Shown here piece after piece: positions 33,887 to 47,964 of a stretch of 64,000 nt of DNA. How positions within the stretch are numbered: position 1 is the stretch's first letter; each line of letters begins with the position of its first letter. The position numbers and the translations under genes were made by a program. This stretch comes from Antedon bifida (Eukaryota > Echinodermata > Crinoidea > Comatulida > Antedonidae): the NCBI GenBank assembly GCA_963402885.1, contig OY727095.1, forward strand, positions 935,001 through 999,000, in the 5' to 3' direction. The notes under the pieces were generated by a model, which did no database searches, had not been told where the DNA came from, and saw only the letters and a program-made list of their open reading frames with translations.

Positions 33887-35997
33887 ATTTAGTATTAAAT
33901 CTACTACAGTGTAGAATATTACCAATCAAAAGATAAAATATTTAAACCAACTTGTTGATTGTTAACATTCAATCTGTATCAGTGATTTCTCACAATAGGG
34001 ATTTACTTGTTTGAATAGCATTGACGTCAATGCACAATTTCTTTCATTTTATATTTCTTTACTTCTTTCAATTCCTGTTTCACAGCTGAATGCACACATT
34101 TAATTTATACCTACTTTCATATTTTATAAATAGTCATTCTGGGTTTTACACAATTTAACTACAATACACCGTTAACTTTCTGCATAATTTTTCTGTAGAT
34201 TTTAATATCATACTTTACCTAGAACAATCAAAATCAACTAATGAATTCTGCCATCAAAAGTTACAAAAAGACAGTTTATGAATTGGTCTACAGTTTACAT
34301 AGCTGCTGCCCTCAACAAAATAGAATATTTATTTGAATATCATAAACAACCTTTGGATGTTATTTTTGTAATAAGTGCCACAAAAGTTCATGCTTACTTT
34401 GATATGAGGGCAGTATATACCTCCTAGTGTAAACTTTTCATTGCAAAAATGTAATAGTTTTAAACAATAATATTAAAGTAGCCTACAGTACATGAAATAC
34501 ATTATTACTCCAAATACTGCATCATATATGAAGAAACGCTCCAGTAACAGTGTGTTCATTATTTATACTATAATATGTTTTAATACCAACAAAAACATAC
34601 ATGCCAACATGGCAGACTCCCATATTTTAGACTTGTTTCCCGGCCTAACATTTTGCTCCAGGTTTTCCACATTTTCTCCCAGATTACAAAGATAACTGAA
34701 TTTTGATGTATATGTGTTGTTTTCTACATTAAAAATAACAAAAAGGCTTACACACACACACATTTACGATATTTAAGCCATTGTACGACCATCTGCGGCC
34801 ATAATTTTTAAACTTTTTTCTGAACGGAAAGGGGATTCCCCTCACATAGCCATCACGCAATATCGCTTGTGAAGTCACACGACACTGCACTCTTTACCTC
34901 TCGCTAATAGATAGAGGGCGTTGTTTACCTTAAAAACACTACCCTCCCATTTTCTTAACTTCTGATGTTGGCATATGTATGCAAAAATCAGATTTCTACT
35001 TCTAGAACAATTTTTATTTAATAAGCGAACAAACTAAATCAGTATTAATTATTTTTCTTTTTATGTATTGTAAATCAATTACTAGGATATCTAGTATTAT
35101 TTCGAGGATAGCAACAAACAGAGAAATCAATTTACATCGGTAATTGCAATTAATACATACAGGCCTACATCCAGTGTGCATGGTACAGTCCGAGTTCATT
35201 TGATGCTGAATGCATGCATGGTCCTAGGCCTAGCTATAATACTAGAGAGGCTTATTTTAGTAGAGCCTAGTATGGGCGCCTACTCGCCAACCTCCTCTTG
35301 TCAGGAGTCCTGACAAGTTTCTGAGTATCTTTTCGAAATTAAATAAAGGCACCGTTTACTAAATAAAAAGTTTGATTATAAAACATTATTTTAATATATT
35401 TTAATTCCTTACCTCTAGGCCTCCTACGTCTAGGCCCAGATACGTCTTTGAAGAACACGTGCATCCAGGGACGTATTATTATGGCATTCACTTTATCAAT
35501 ATTAGTAACACAATTCAGAGACCAAAATGGTGCCCTCTATGTTTTCAACATCCCGTAATATAGTATTCAGAAGAGGTTTTCCCTCCAGAAACAATTTTTA
35601 ATGAGTATAATATAAAAAATAGACTGAGATAATGATGGTGGTAACATGATGTTAATAGATGGTATTAGAAGGACAATTACAAAGCTGGTACTAACAATGA
35701 TAAAGTTGATACAATATAACAATGATGAAAATGATATAACAATGATGATGGTAAAAAATGATGATGAGATGATTTAATAATTACAATGCTGAAGATGGTA
35801 CACAACAATGATGATGATGGTGAAACAAAGAAGATGAGTAGGCCTACTTGTTGATAATATATGAATCTCCATGTGTCAATATTCATAGATAAATGTATGT
35901 TATGGCTACCAGATGTCTCTATGAAGATGGTCACTTGAACCACCAGGTGTACAGTACCGCTAACTTAACCAGTACTGAAAACAAAAGTGACTTTTAC
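33887..35997. repeat. Segmental duplication, right arm of spacer A
   Basis: Aligns at high identity to 55399-57585 of spacer B, for example tggcagactcccatatttta (34609) and agtctgaa-free flanks around ggggattcccctcacatagc (34831). No gene is conserved: frames such as 34492-34695 occur in both copies only because the DNA is duplicated, and other frames are broken by small indels between copies. A (TGATGA)-rich microsatellite occupies about 35625-35830 just before the 52-bp array. Confidence 0.85.
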
Positions 35998-38744
35998 ATA
36001 AAATCATCAGGAAGTAGATCACTATGTATACTGTTGTCGTCATTTATATCTAAATCATCAGGAAGTAGATCACTGTGTATACTGTTGTTGTCATTTATAA
36101 CTAAATCATCAGGAAGTAGATCACTGTGTATCTGTTGTCGTCATTTATATCTAAAATCATCAGGAAGTAGATCACTATGTATACTGTTGTCATTTATATC
36201 TAAAATCATCAGGAAGTAGATCACTATGTATACTGTTGTCGTCATTTATATCTAAATCATCAGGAAGTAGATCACTATGTATACTGTTGTTGTCATTTAT
36301 ATCTAAAATCATCAGGAAGTAGATCACTATGTATACTGTTGTCGTCATTTATATTTAAATCATCAGGAAGTAGATCACTGTGTATACTGTTGTCATTTAT
36401 ATCTAAAATCATCAGGAAGTAGATCACTATGTATACTGTTGTCATTTATATCTAAAATCATCAGGAAGTAGATCACTGTGTATACTGTTGTCGTCATTTA
36501 TATCTAAAATCATCAGGAAGTAGATCACTATGTATACTGTTGTCGTCATTTATATCTAAAATCATCAGGAAGTAGATTACTATGTATACTGTTGTTGTCA
36601 TTTATATCTAAAATCATCAGGAAGTAGATCACTATGTATACTGTTGTCGTCATTTATATCTAAAATCATCAGGAAGTAGATCACTATGTATACTGTTGTT
36701 GTCATTTATATCTAAAATCATCAGGAAGTAGATCACTGTGTGTACTGTTGTCGTCATTTATATCTAAAATCATCAGGAAGTAGATCACTATGTATACTGT
36801 TGTCGTCATTTATATCTAAAATCATCAGGAAGTAGATCACTATGTATACTGTTGTCATTTATATCTAAAATCATCAGGAGGTAGATCACTGTGTATACTG
36901 TTGTCGTCATTTATATCTAAATCATCAGGAAGTAGATCACTATGTATACTGTTGTCGTCATTTATATCTAAAATCATCAGGAAGTAGATCACTATGTATA
37001 CTGTTGTTGTCATTTATATCTAAAATCATCAGGAAGTAGATCACTATGTATACTGTTGTCGTCATTTATATCTAAAATCATCAGGAAGTAGATCACTGTG
37101 TATACTGTTGTCGTAATTTATATCTAAAATCATCAGGAAGTAGATCACTATGTATACTGTTGTTGTCATTTATATCTAAAATCATCAGGAAGTAGATCAC
37201 TATGTATACTGTTGTTGTCATTTATATCTAAAATCATCAGGAAGTAGATCACTATGTATACTGTTGGTGTCATTTATATCTAAAATCATCAGGAAGTAGA
37301 TTACTATGTATACTGTTGTCATTTATATCTAAATCATCAGGAAGTAGATCACTATGTATACTGTTGTCGTCATTTATATCTAAAATCATCAGGAAGTAGA
37401 TTACTATGTATACTGTTGTCATTTATATCTAAAATCATCAGGAAGTAGATTACTATGTATACTGTTGTTGTCATTTATATCTAAAATCAACAGGAAGTAG
37501 ATCACTATGTATACTGTTGTCGTCATTTATATCTAAATCATCAGGAAGTAGATCACTATGTATACTGTTGTCATTTATATCTAAAATCAACAGGAAGTAG
37601 ATCACTATGTATACTGTTGTCGTCATTTATATCTAAATCATCAGGAAGTAGATCACTATGTATACTGTTGTCATTTATATCTAAAATCATCAGGAAGTAG
37701 ATCACTATGTATACTGTTGTCATTTATATCTAAAATCATCAGGAAGTAGATCACTATGTATACTGTTGTCGTCATTTATATCTAAAATCATCAGGAAGTA
37801 GATCACTATGTATACTGTTGTCGTCATTTATATCTAAAATCATCAGGAAGTAGATCACTATGTATACTGTTGTCGTCATTTATATCTAAAATCATCAGGA
37901 AGTAGATCACTATGTATACTGTTGTCGTCATTTATATCTAAATCATCAGGAAGTAGATCACTATGTATACTGTTGTCGTCATTTATATCTAAAATCATCA
38001 GGAAGTAGATTACTATGTGTACTGTTGTTGTCATTTATATCTAAAATCATCAGGAAGTAGATCACTATGTATACTGTTGTCGTCATTTATATCTAAAATC
38101 ATCAGGAAGTAGATCACTATGTATACTGTTGTCGTCATTTATATCTAAAATCATCAGGAAGTAGATCACTATGTATACTGTTGTCGTCATTTATATCTAA
38201 AATCATCAGGAAGTAGATCACTGTGTATACTGTTGTCGTCATTTATATCTAAAATCATCAGGAAGTAGATCACTATGTATACTGTTGTCGTCATTTATAT
38301 CTAAAATCATCAGGAAGTAGATCACTGTGTATACTGTTGTCGTCATTTATATCTAAAATCATCAGGAAGTAGATCACTATGTATACTGTTGTCATTTATA
38401 TCTAAAATCATCAGGAAGTAGATCACTATGTATACTGTTGTCATTTATATCTAAATCATCAGGAAGTAGATCACTATGTATACTGTTGTCGTCATTTATA
38501 TCTAAAATCATCAGGAAGTAGATCACTATGTATACTGTTGTCGTCATTTATATCTAAAATCATCAGGAAGTAGATCACTATGTATACTGTTGTCGTCATT
38601 TATATCTAAAATCATCAGGAAGTAGATCACTATGTATACTGTTGTCGTCATTTATATCTAAAATCATCAGGAAGTAGATCACTATGTATACTGTTGTCGT
38701 CATTTATATCTAAAATCATCAGGAAGTAGATCACTATGTATACT
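35998..38744. repeat. 52-bp satellite, spacer A
   Basis: About 53 copies of a 49-52-bp unit containing atcatcaggaagtagatcac, with frequent 3-bp (gtc) and 1-bp length variants. The same unit forms a 13-copy array at 57586-58254, in the same position relative to the next NLR gene. Copy number has therefore changed about fourfold since duplication. Uniform units with no unique spacers rule out CRISPR. Confidence 0.95.
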
Positions 38745-38904
38745 AAAACGTCACTAAATAAAATTAAACTACAACAAAGAAAACAATATACTCTCATACA
38801 CATTTTTAATCCATTTTATTCATCTCTTAAACATATCTAATAGAAATACAAAATGTGACTGATTTACTGCAAGAATTTAATTGTAATTTATAGATTCAGA
38901 AAAA
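38745..38904. other. Short linker between satellites
   Basis: About 160 bp alignable to 58255-58413 (shared aaagaaaacaatatactct), containing no gene. Confidence 0.6.
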
Positions 38905-39236
38905 AATGACTTAAAAGCAAGTGATCTGTGCACAGTATAAATATATACTTCAACATTAAACTTAACTACAAATACAAGATATAAAATGACTTAAAAGCAA
39001 GTGATCTGTGCACAGTATAAATATATACTTTAATATTAAACTTACCTACAAATACAAGATATAAAATGACTTAAAGCAAGTGATCTGTGCACAGTATAAA
39101 TATATACTTCAAAATTAAACTACAAATACAAGATATAAAATGACTTAAAGCAAGTGATCTGTGCACAGTATAAATATATACTTCAAAATTAAACTTAACT
39201 ACAAATACAAGATATAAAATGACTTAAAAGTGATCT
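38905..39236. repeat. About 78-bp tandem repeat, NLR-B 3' flank
   Basis: A little over four copies of a unit about 75-85 bp long, marked by agtgatctgtgcacagtata. It passes directly into the 55-bp array. The matching array at 58414-58737 precedes NLR-C. Confidence 0.9.
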
Positions 39237-39237
39237 G

Positions 39238-39780
39238 TAATATTTCTACCCTGCTTCAGTAGGAGCAAGGGCAACGATTGTCAACGTATCTATAATATTT
39301 CTGCTCTGCTTCAATAGGAGCAAGGGCAACGATTTTCAACGTATCTATAATATTTCTGCTCTGCTTCAATAGGAGCAAGGGCAACGATTTTCAACGTATC
39401 TATAATATTTCTGCCCTGCTTCAATAGGAGCAAGGGCAACGATTGTCAACGTATCTATAATATTTCTGCCCTGCTTCAATAGGAGCAAGGGCAACGATTG
39501 TCAACGTATCTATAATATTTCTGCCCTGCTTCAATAGGAGCAAGGGCAACGATTTTCAACGTATCTATAATATTTCTGCCCTGCTTCAATAGGAGCAAGG
39601 GCAACGATTTCCAACGTATCTATAATATTTCTGCCCTGCTTCAATAGGAGCAAGGGCAATGATTTTCAACGTATCTATAATATTTCTGCCCTGCTTCAAT
39701 AGGAGCAAGGGCAATGATTTTCAACGTATCTAGTCTACATATATCCTATTTCTGCCCAGCTTCAGGGCAACGTTACTCAA
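39238..39780. repeat. 55-bp tandem repeat, NLR-B 3' flank
   Basis: About ten copies of the unit with caagggcaacgattttcaac. The MITE that stands before this array in the other two flanks is absent here: the 78-bp repeat joins it directly. Confidence 0.93.
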
Positions 39781-39908
39781 CTTAATTTCAGCTAGTCAGC
39801 TGTAGAATTCTCTGAATTAGTTCGTTCTTTTATTTTCGTACTTTACTCAACAACAATATAGAAAAAAATGATGGTAATACTATGTTGTCTAAATCTGAGT
39901 TTTCATTT

Positions 39909-42900
39909 CTATAAGTTGTCTAAATCTGAGTTTTTACTTCCTAAGTGGTCTAAATCTGAGACTGGATTAGAAAACAAATTATGACTACTACTAATCCATT
40001 TTAATCTAGCAACTGATGTTTCATTTGTGATATCTGAAAGGTCATTTCCCATCAGATTCAGCATTTGTTTCTTCAATACTACTCCATTTCTTTCACATTG
40101 ATTCACCACATAGATTATCGTACCACCTGAAAGATTGCAATTTTCCAAACTGAGATGTTCCAGAAATGGAGAGAATTGTATTAAACCAGCTAAAGTAGAT
40201 CCTAAAAGGATATTAACTCCACTTAAATCTAAATCACTCCACGTCAACTTGCTATCATTAACCTTACAGATATCTACAAGTTCTTGTAGTTTATTAGCTG
40301 TCAGGCTATAATCATGCCATTTAAAAGTGACATAATTCATACAAATCACCAACCTAAAAAGTGATAAGCCATCAATATCTGAAAGATTATTTCCCTTTAG
40401 ATCAAATATGTCAGGTTTCAATACCAACTTGTTTTTATCACATTCATTGAATAAATCTTTGATAAAACTACCAGAGAGATGACAATTACTCATACGAAGA
40501 CATTGTAGTTGTGGAGAGAATTTTAATAAACAAGCTAATGTTGATCCGCCAATTGAAGATAGGTTAATCCCACTTAAATTCAACCTTTTCCATTTTAAAT
40601 TCTTACATAGTTCATTACAGGCATCTACAAGGCTTTTCAAGTTATCAACTGACAGGCTATAATCATGCCAATTAAACATTTTATTATTGTAATACGGCAG
40701 ATAAATTATTTCCACCAACCTAAAAAGTGAATGGCCATCAATATTTGAAAGATTATTTCCCTCTAGATCAAGCAAGCCAGGTTTCAATACCACATCGTTT
40801 TCATCACATTCATTCAATAAATCTTTAATAATACTACCCGAGAGATGGCAATTACTCATACGAAGACATTGTAGTTGTGGAGAGAATTTTAATAAACAAG
40901 CTAATTTTGATCCGCCAATTGAAGATAGGTTAAGTCCACTTAAATTCAACAGTTTCCATTTTAAATTCTTACATAGTTCATTACAGGCATCTACAAGGCT
41001 TTTCAAGTTATCAACTGACAGGCTATAATCATGCCAATTAAACATGTTATTGTAATAGATATGATACGGCATATAAATTATTTCCACCAACCTAAAAAGT
41101 GAATGGCCATCAATATTTGAAAGATTATTTCCCTCTAGATCAAGCAAGCCAGGTTTCAATACCACATCGTTGTCATCACATTCATTCAATAAATCTTTAA
41201 TAATACTACCCGAGAGATGGCAATTTCTCATACGAAGACATTGTAGTTGTGGAGAGAATTTTAATAAACAAGCTAATTTTGATCCGCCAATTGAAGATAG
41301 GTTAAGTCCACTTAAGTCCAACCAAGTCCATGTTAATTTCCTATCATTTTCATAACAGGCATCTATAAGACTTTTCAGGTTATCAACTGACAGGTAAAAA
41401 GTAGTAAAGTTGAAATCATAGTCTTCTTCATCCTCCACAATTTCTGAATCATATTGAATTGGATTCACCATCTTAGAGAGTGAAACACCATCAATATCTG
41501 AAAGATTGTTACCCCCTAGATCAAGCATTCCAGGTTTCAATACCACATCGTTTTCATCACATTCATTCAATAAATCTTTAATAATACTACCCGAGAGATG
41601 GCAATTACTCATATCAAGACGTCGCAGTTGTGGAGAGAATTTTAATAAACAAGCTAATTTTGATCCGCCAATTGAAGATAGGTTAAGTCCACTTAAATTC
41701 AACAGTTTCCATTTTAAATTCTTACATAGTTCATTACAGGCATCTACAAGGCTTTTCAAGTTATCAACTGACAGGCTATAATCATGCCAATTAAACATGT
41801 TATTGTAATAGATATGATACGGCATATAAATTATTTCCACCAACCTAAAAAGTGAATGGCCATCAATATTTGAAAGATTATTTCCCTCTAGATCAAGCAA
41901 GCCAGGTTTCAATACCACATCGTTGTCATCACATTCATTCAATAAATCTTTAATAATACTACCCGAGAGATGGCAATTTCTCATACGAAGACATTGTAGT
42001 TGTGGAGAGAATTTTAATAAACAAGCTAATTTTGATCCGCCAATTGAAGATAGGTTAAGTCCACTTAAGTCCAACCAAGTCCATGTTAATTTCCTATCAT
42101 TTTCATAACAGGCATCTATAAGACTTTTCAGGTTATCAACTGACAGGTAAAAAGTAGTAAAGTTGAAATCATAGTCTTCTTCATCCTCCACAATTTCTGA
42201 ATCATATTGAATTGGATTCACCATCTTAGAGAGTGAAACACCATCAATATCTGAAAGATTGTTACCCCCTAGATCAAGCATTCCAGGTTTCAATACCACA
42301 TCGTTTTCATCACATTCATTCAATAAATCTTTAATAATACTACCCGAGAGATGGCAATTACTCATATCAAGACGTCGCAGTTGTGGAGAGAATTTTAATA
42401 AACAAGCTAATTTTGATCCGCCAATTGAAGATAGGTTAAGTCCACTTAAGTTCAACGAAGCCCATGTTAATTTCCTATCATTTTCATAACAGGCATCTGT
42501 AAGACTTTTCAGGTTATCAACTGACAAGTTAAAATTAGTAAAGTTGAAACCATAGTCTTCTTCATCCTCCACAATTTCTGAATCATATCGAATTAGATTC
42601 ACCATCTTAGAGAGTGAAAGACCATCAATATCTGAAAGATTGTTACCCCCTAGATCAAGCATTCCAGGTTTTAATACCACATAGTTTTTATCACATTCAT
42701 TCAATAAATCTTTAATAATACTACCCGAGAGATGGCAATTACTCATATCAAGACGTCGCAGTTGTGGAGAGAATTTTAATAAACAAGCTAATTTTGATCC
42801 GCCAATTGAAGATAGGTTAAGTCCACTTAAGTTCAACGAAGTCCATGTTAATTTCCTATCATTTTCATAACAGGCATCTGTAAGACTTTTCAGGTTATCA

Positions 42901-45900
42901 ACTGACAAGTTAAAATTAGTAAAGTTGAAACCATGGTCTTCTTCATCCTCCACAATTTCTGAATCATATCGAATTAGATTCACCATCTTAGAGAGTGAAA
43001 GACCATCAATATCTGAAAGATTGTTACCCCCTAGATCAAACATTCCAGGTTTCAATACCACATCGTTTTCATCACATTCATTCAATAAATCTTTAATAAT
43101 ACTACCTGAGAGATGGCAATTACTCATATCAAGACGTCGTAGTTGTGGAAAGAATTTTAATAAACAAGCTAATTTTGATCCGCCAATTGAAGATAGGTCA
43201 AGTCCACATAAATCCAACTCCTCCCATGTCAATATACTACCATGTTCATAACAAGCATCTACAAGACCTCTTAGGTTATCTATTGACAGGTTGTAACGCC
43301 ACCATTCAAAAGTGTAACCACATACATTCACCAACTTAGAAAGTGAAACCCCATCAATATCTGAAAGATTGTTTTCCCTTAGATCCAGCATGTCAGGTTT
43401 CAATACCACTTTATTTTGATCACATTCATTTAATAAATCTTTTATAATACTACCTGAAAGATGGCAATTACTCATATTAAGATGTTGTAGTTGTGGAGAG
43501 AGTTTTAATAAACAAGCTAATGTTGATCCTTCAATTGAAGCTAGATTAAGCCCACTTAAACTCAACCATCTACACTTCAATATCCTACAATGTTCATTAT
43601 AGGTATTTACAAGGCATTTCAGGTGATCAACTGACAGGCTATAATTACACCATAAAAATTTTTTTTCTTTCATATAAATTAGTTCCACCAACCTAAAAAG
43701 TGTAACACCATCAATATCTGAAAGAATGTTTCCTATTAGATCAAGCATGCCAGGTTTCAATACCACATTGTTTTTATCACATTCATCAAACAAATGTGTT
43801 ATAATTCTACCTGAGAGATGGCAATTGCACATACTAAGAAGTTGTAGTTGTGGAGAGAATTTTAATAAACAAGCTAATGTTGATCCTTCAATTGAAGATA
43901 GGTTAAGCCTACTTAAACTCAACTTCTCCCATGTCAAATTCCTACATAGTTCATTACAGGCATCTACAAGGCATTTCAGGTGATCAACTGACAGGCTATA
44001 ATTACACCATACAAATTTATTTTCTTTCACATAAATTAGTTCCACCAACCTAAAAAGTGTAACACCATCAATATCTGAAAGAATGTTTTCTATTAGATCA
44101 AGCATGCCAGGTTTCAATACCACATTGTTTTTATCACATTCATCAAACAAATGTGTTATAATTCTACCTGAGAGATGGCAATTACACATTCTAAGAAGTT
44201 GTAGTTGTGGAGAGAATTTTAATAAACAAGCTAATGTTGATACTTCAATTGAAGATAGGTTAATTCCACTTAAGTCCAAAATCTTCCATGTTAAATTCCT
44301 ACATAGTTCATTACAGGCATCTACAAGGCTTTTCAAGTTATCAACTGACAGGCTATAATCATGCCAATTAAACATTTTATTATTGTAATACGGCAGATGA
44401 ATTATTTCCACCAACCTAAAAAGTGAATGGCCATCAATATCTGAAAGATTATTTTCCTTTAGAGCCAGCATGTCAGATTTCAATACCACATTGTTTTGAT
44501 CACATTCATTTAATAAATTTCTTACAATACTACCTGAAAGATGGCAATTTGTCATATCAAGAAGTTGTAGCTGTGGAGAGAATTTAATTAAACAGGCTAA
44601 TTTTGATCCACCAATTGAAGCTAGGTTAAGATCACATAATTCCAAATTTCTCATAGTCAAATTTTTACCATGTTCATAACAGTAATCTATTAGAATGGTT
44701 AGGTTATCAAGTGTCAGACTGTAACAAACCAAATCAGCACTTAACTTAAAAAGTGTATCACCATCAATACCTGACAGATTGTTACCCCTTAGATCAAGCA
44801 TTCCAGGTTTCAATACCACATCGTTTTCATCACATTCATTCAATAAATCTTTAATAATACTACCTGAGAGATGGCAATTACTCATATCAAGATATCGCAG
44901 TTGTGGAGAGAATTTTAATAAACAAGCTAATTTTGATCCGCCAATTGAAGATAGGTTAAGTCCACTTAAGTCAAACCAAGTCCATGTTAATTTCCTATCA
45001 TTTTCATAACAGGCATCTGTAAGACTTTTCAGGTTATCAACTGACAAGTTAAAATTAGTAAAGTTGAAACCATGGTCTTCTTCAACGTCCAAAATTTCTG
45101 AATCATATCGAATTAGATTCACCATCTTAGAGAGTGAAAGACCATCGATATCACTTAAATCATTCTTTTCAAGATAAACATTTAGATCAGGTGGTAAGAT
45201 ATTGTCAACCAAAACATGGTTTAATGTATCACCAGTTACAGTGGCAGTTTCAAATGCCAAACTCTTCAGGTTAGGTGAATATTTTAACAAATGAATAAAC
45301 AAATTGGGGCTAATTAATTCCTTAACATAAACTGTCTCAAAGCCATACTGTAATTCAAAATTGTCCATTAAAGCTGAAAGAGTATCAATCCCATTGTCTT
45401 CTACCAATGACTGTAATAGATTTTCATATTCGTAACACATATCATATACCATATCATTTTGTATATCATCACTTATTAGTCCATTTATGATTATATAGAT
45501 ATGAACTAGCATAGCATATTTGTTTGTAGGTTTAATGACTTTTGTTTTCTCCTCTAATTTGTCAAAATGGTTATCAATATCATCAAATCTGCTCATAAGT
45601 TGTACCAAATGTTTTTTTGGTTTAGTATCAAGGTCAATAGATAGCAAATATCTATATGACTCAGACATTTCTAAACATGTTTCTTTCAGTACTTCATCAC
45701 TTGATATTTTTGTATCTAATTCTTCTATTACAGAAGGTTCATGTTCTGCCTTTACATATTTGAAATACTTTGCTAGTGAATACAAGTTTGATGCTTTCAC
45801 TTTCAACCAATGTTTCATAAATCTACCAGCATCATGACCTAGAAATCCTATAGTGAATACAATTGTCATATGTAGATATTCATTAGATATTATCATGTCA

Positions 45901-47164
45901 CATTCCTCCTCCTTCAAATCACCTGACTGACACTTTTCAGCAAGGTAAAACCCTGCTAATGCCTCTGAAACTAACTTGTGTGGTGGAGCAAACATTTCCT
46001 TTTTATCACTTTTACTAAGAGATTGCTCTTTGTAAACAAATCCAATATTTAGTGCTAATTCTACAATTGCTTTATTCTTACAAATTTTGTTGAAATCATA
46101 CTTGTCAATTATCAATATGTTTGTCTGTAGTCCTTCATAGATCCATTGACCTAATGCTAGTATTGCAGTTTTATATTCAGTTGGAATTCTATCAAAAGTT
46201 GCAATTCCAGATTTGTTTACCACACAACTTAGCTTAGATAAATATTGATTCAAAGTGCAACAAATTATTTTTTTGAAAAGATCTGACAAGTCATCTGGAC
46301 GCTTTCCGGATTCTTCCCATAAATTGCAAATCATAAGTAATAACAAAGGAGATGAACACAGTTCAATTATTGAATACTCTTGATGTGAACTATTAATTAA
46401 ATTTGAAAATAAGTTTTTACCTAAATTTGGATCCTCATTATTTACAAAGTATTTATCAATGTAGTTCTCTATACTTGTTTCACTGAATCCATTTACTTCC
46501 ACATGTACATCACATTTATCAACATATTTTGCAGTGTTTTCAGGTCGTGATGTTATTATTGTAGTATTTCTAAAATCTGTATTTGTGAAAAATACTAGAG
46601 GATCATCAGCATCTTGCTTTAACTCATCTAATCCATCTAATAGTAAGACTATTTCATCACCATGGTTAATTATGAATTTTTTAATTAATTGTACAGACTC
46701 TTCATCGTTTTTTGTACCCATAAAAATAGTAAACGTTTCAAGATAATCTATATTAATAATAATGGCATCTAAGATTTTCTTTTCAGTCTGTAAGTCTCTG
46801 ATATTTACTAGAAACAATATTTTATCAACAAATGTTTTATCTTTACTTGTAGCCCAGTTATAAGTAATGTATCTAAGAAGGGTTGTCTTTCCCATCCCCC
46901 CTTTACCTGTAAATATGATTTTACGAGCATTTATATCTTTTATCATCTCCAATATCTCTCCCAACGTTTTAGGTATTTTTTCTTTCTGGTCATGTTGGCT
47001 TCTCTTCTGTTTTGTAGCTTTTTCTTTATTCTCTTTCTTACTTGATTGAATTAACTTGAGATCAGTGAATAACTCTTCAACATTCAGGTCCTCAAGAACT
47101 GCTGTATCCACTTTGTTAAAATCTTTATATAATTCTTTTTGTTTTTTAATCAGATACTTTTTAA
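39909..47164 (-). CDS. NLR-B: NACHT-LRR receptor, main exon
   Basis: 2,418 residues. The exon begins at acceptor ggtattttttaacag (AG at 47165-47166), completing the codon left by the 47878 donor. Domains in order: pre-NACHT helix (KKYLIKKQKELYKDFNKVD), P-loop GKGGMGKTT near 46885-46925, Walker B VLLLDGLDEL near 46620-46655, ITSRPE, a winged-helix region with APPHKLVSEALAGFYL, and about 14 LRR modules (about 45060 to 39990). The modules share the NLR-A consensus, but many have SSIGGSKLACLL and an acidic loop (EIVEDEEDYGFNF). It is a likely cytosolic sensor whose NACHT ATPase drives oligomerisation. The C-terminus stops after one and a half tail repeats (SDLDHLGSKNSDLDNL), with neither the long tail nor the membrane anchor of NLR-C. 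Confidence 0.93.
40942..42453 (-). repeat. 753-bp tandem duplication inside NLR-B
   Basis: Two consecutive copies of a two-module block (251 codons) look identical by eye over the whole 753-bp period. For example gaatggccatcaatatttga occurs at 41101 and 41854, and the same loop codons recur at 41506 and 42259. Flanking modules are clearly more diverged. Either a very recent in-frame duplication or an assembly artefact. Confidence 0.9.
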
Positions 47165-47877
47165 CTGTTAAAAAATACCAAAACAATTTGTTAATATAGC
47201 CAACAGTTTTGACATGCCAGCACCTCAAATAAATAAAACATTTTTAAAACGTGTATGTCTCATGTTTTAGCTAGCAATGTTTATGTAATTTTTTAATTTT
47301 GTCAATAAATCATTCTTTTCTGATAAACTTTTGGTTTTGGAATTGTCTAAACAGGAAAAACCATCACATAATTTATTAACTTTTGGTTCACATGAAGAGG
47401 AAGAAAAGAATGTCTAATTTGTATTTTTATTTAGCATATACAAGAAGATGTGATTTACTTTCCGTTCTCTTAAAATGTTATTTTGTTATGTAAAGGGGCC
47501 AAGGCCTAAATTACAAATAAATGTCCTAGATCATGGGGTCTAGGAACGAAATGTATTGGTCATTGTGATGATACACCAGCACAGTTGAGGGTAGACACAA
47601 TCCGAGTTGCAGCTAATTATGTCACGGAAACCAAATGAGGCAACTCTTGGCAATTGAATCATTTTAGGCCTTTTTGATGGTATTGAATGGTAGAACCATT
47701 TTTGCTGGTAACAAAAAAATGTCAGCGCCAAAATAGACTACAGTAAAACCCCTAGAACAACCCCTGCTATTATGGGGACAATTTGTTGGGTCCAAAAGGG
47801 GTTCTACTGTACTTCATGACTTCAAATTAGACTATGACAACATACAAAATAAAATTATTCTTTATCATTATACTCAC
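47165..47877 (-). other. NLR-B intron 3
   Basis: Intron with donor gtgagta (47871-47877) and acceptor ttttttaacag. It contains a small palindromic MITE at 47741-47809. The rest is AT-rich with no recognised element. Confidence 0.75.
47741..47809. mobile_element. 69-bp Tigger/pogo-like mini-MITE
   Basis: Flanked by TA on both sides, with ends cagtaaaacccc and ggggttctactg. The two halves nearly base-pair into a hairpin. It has the same CAGTA-RAACCCC terminus as the larger MITEs in the window. A solo fossil within NLR-B intron 3. Confidence 0.6.
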
Positions 47878-47964
47878 TTATTGTTTCTTGTGATTGACAA
47901 GGCTTTTTTGGAGGTGGCTCACTAGAGGAAAATTGACCCAATTTACGCTTTTTCAATTCATCAC
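47878..47964 (-). CDS. NLR-B linker exon 3 (basic, NLS-like)
   Basis: An 87-bp phase 1-1 exon (29 codons) between acceptor acatatttag and donor gtgagta. It encodes GDELKKRKLGQFSSSEPPP, KKP, then CQSQETI. The two basic clusters (KKRK and PPPKKP, about 13 residues apart) resemble a bipartite nuclear localisation signal. The homologous NLR-A exon lacks the strong KKRK cluster. The exon ends QSQET as in NLR-A, supporting homology. Confidence 0.8.
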
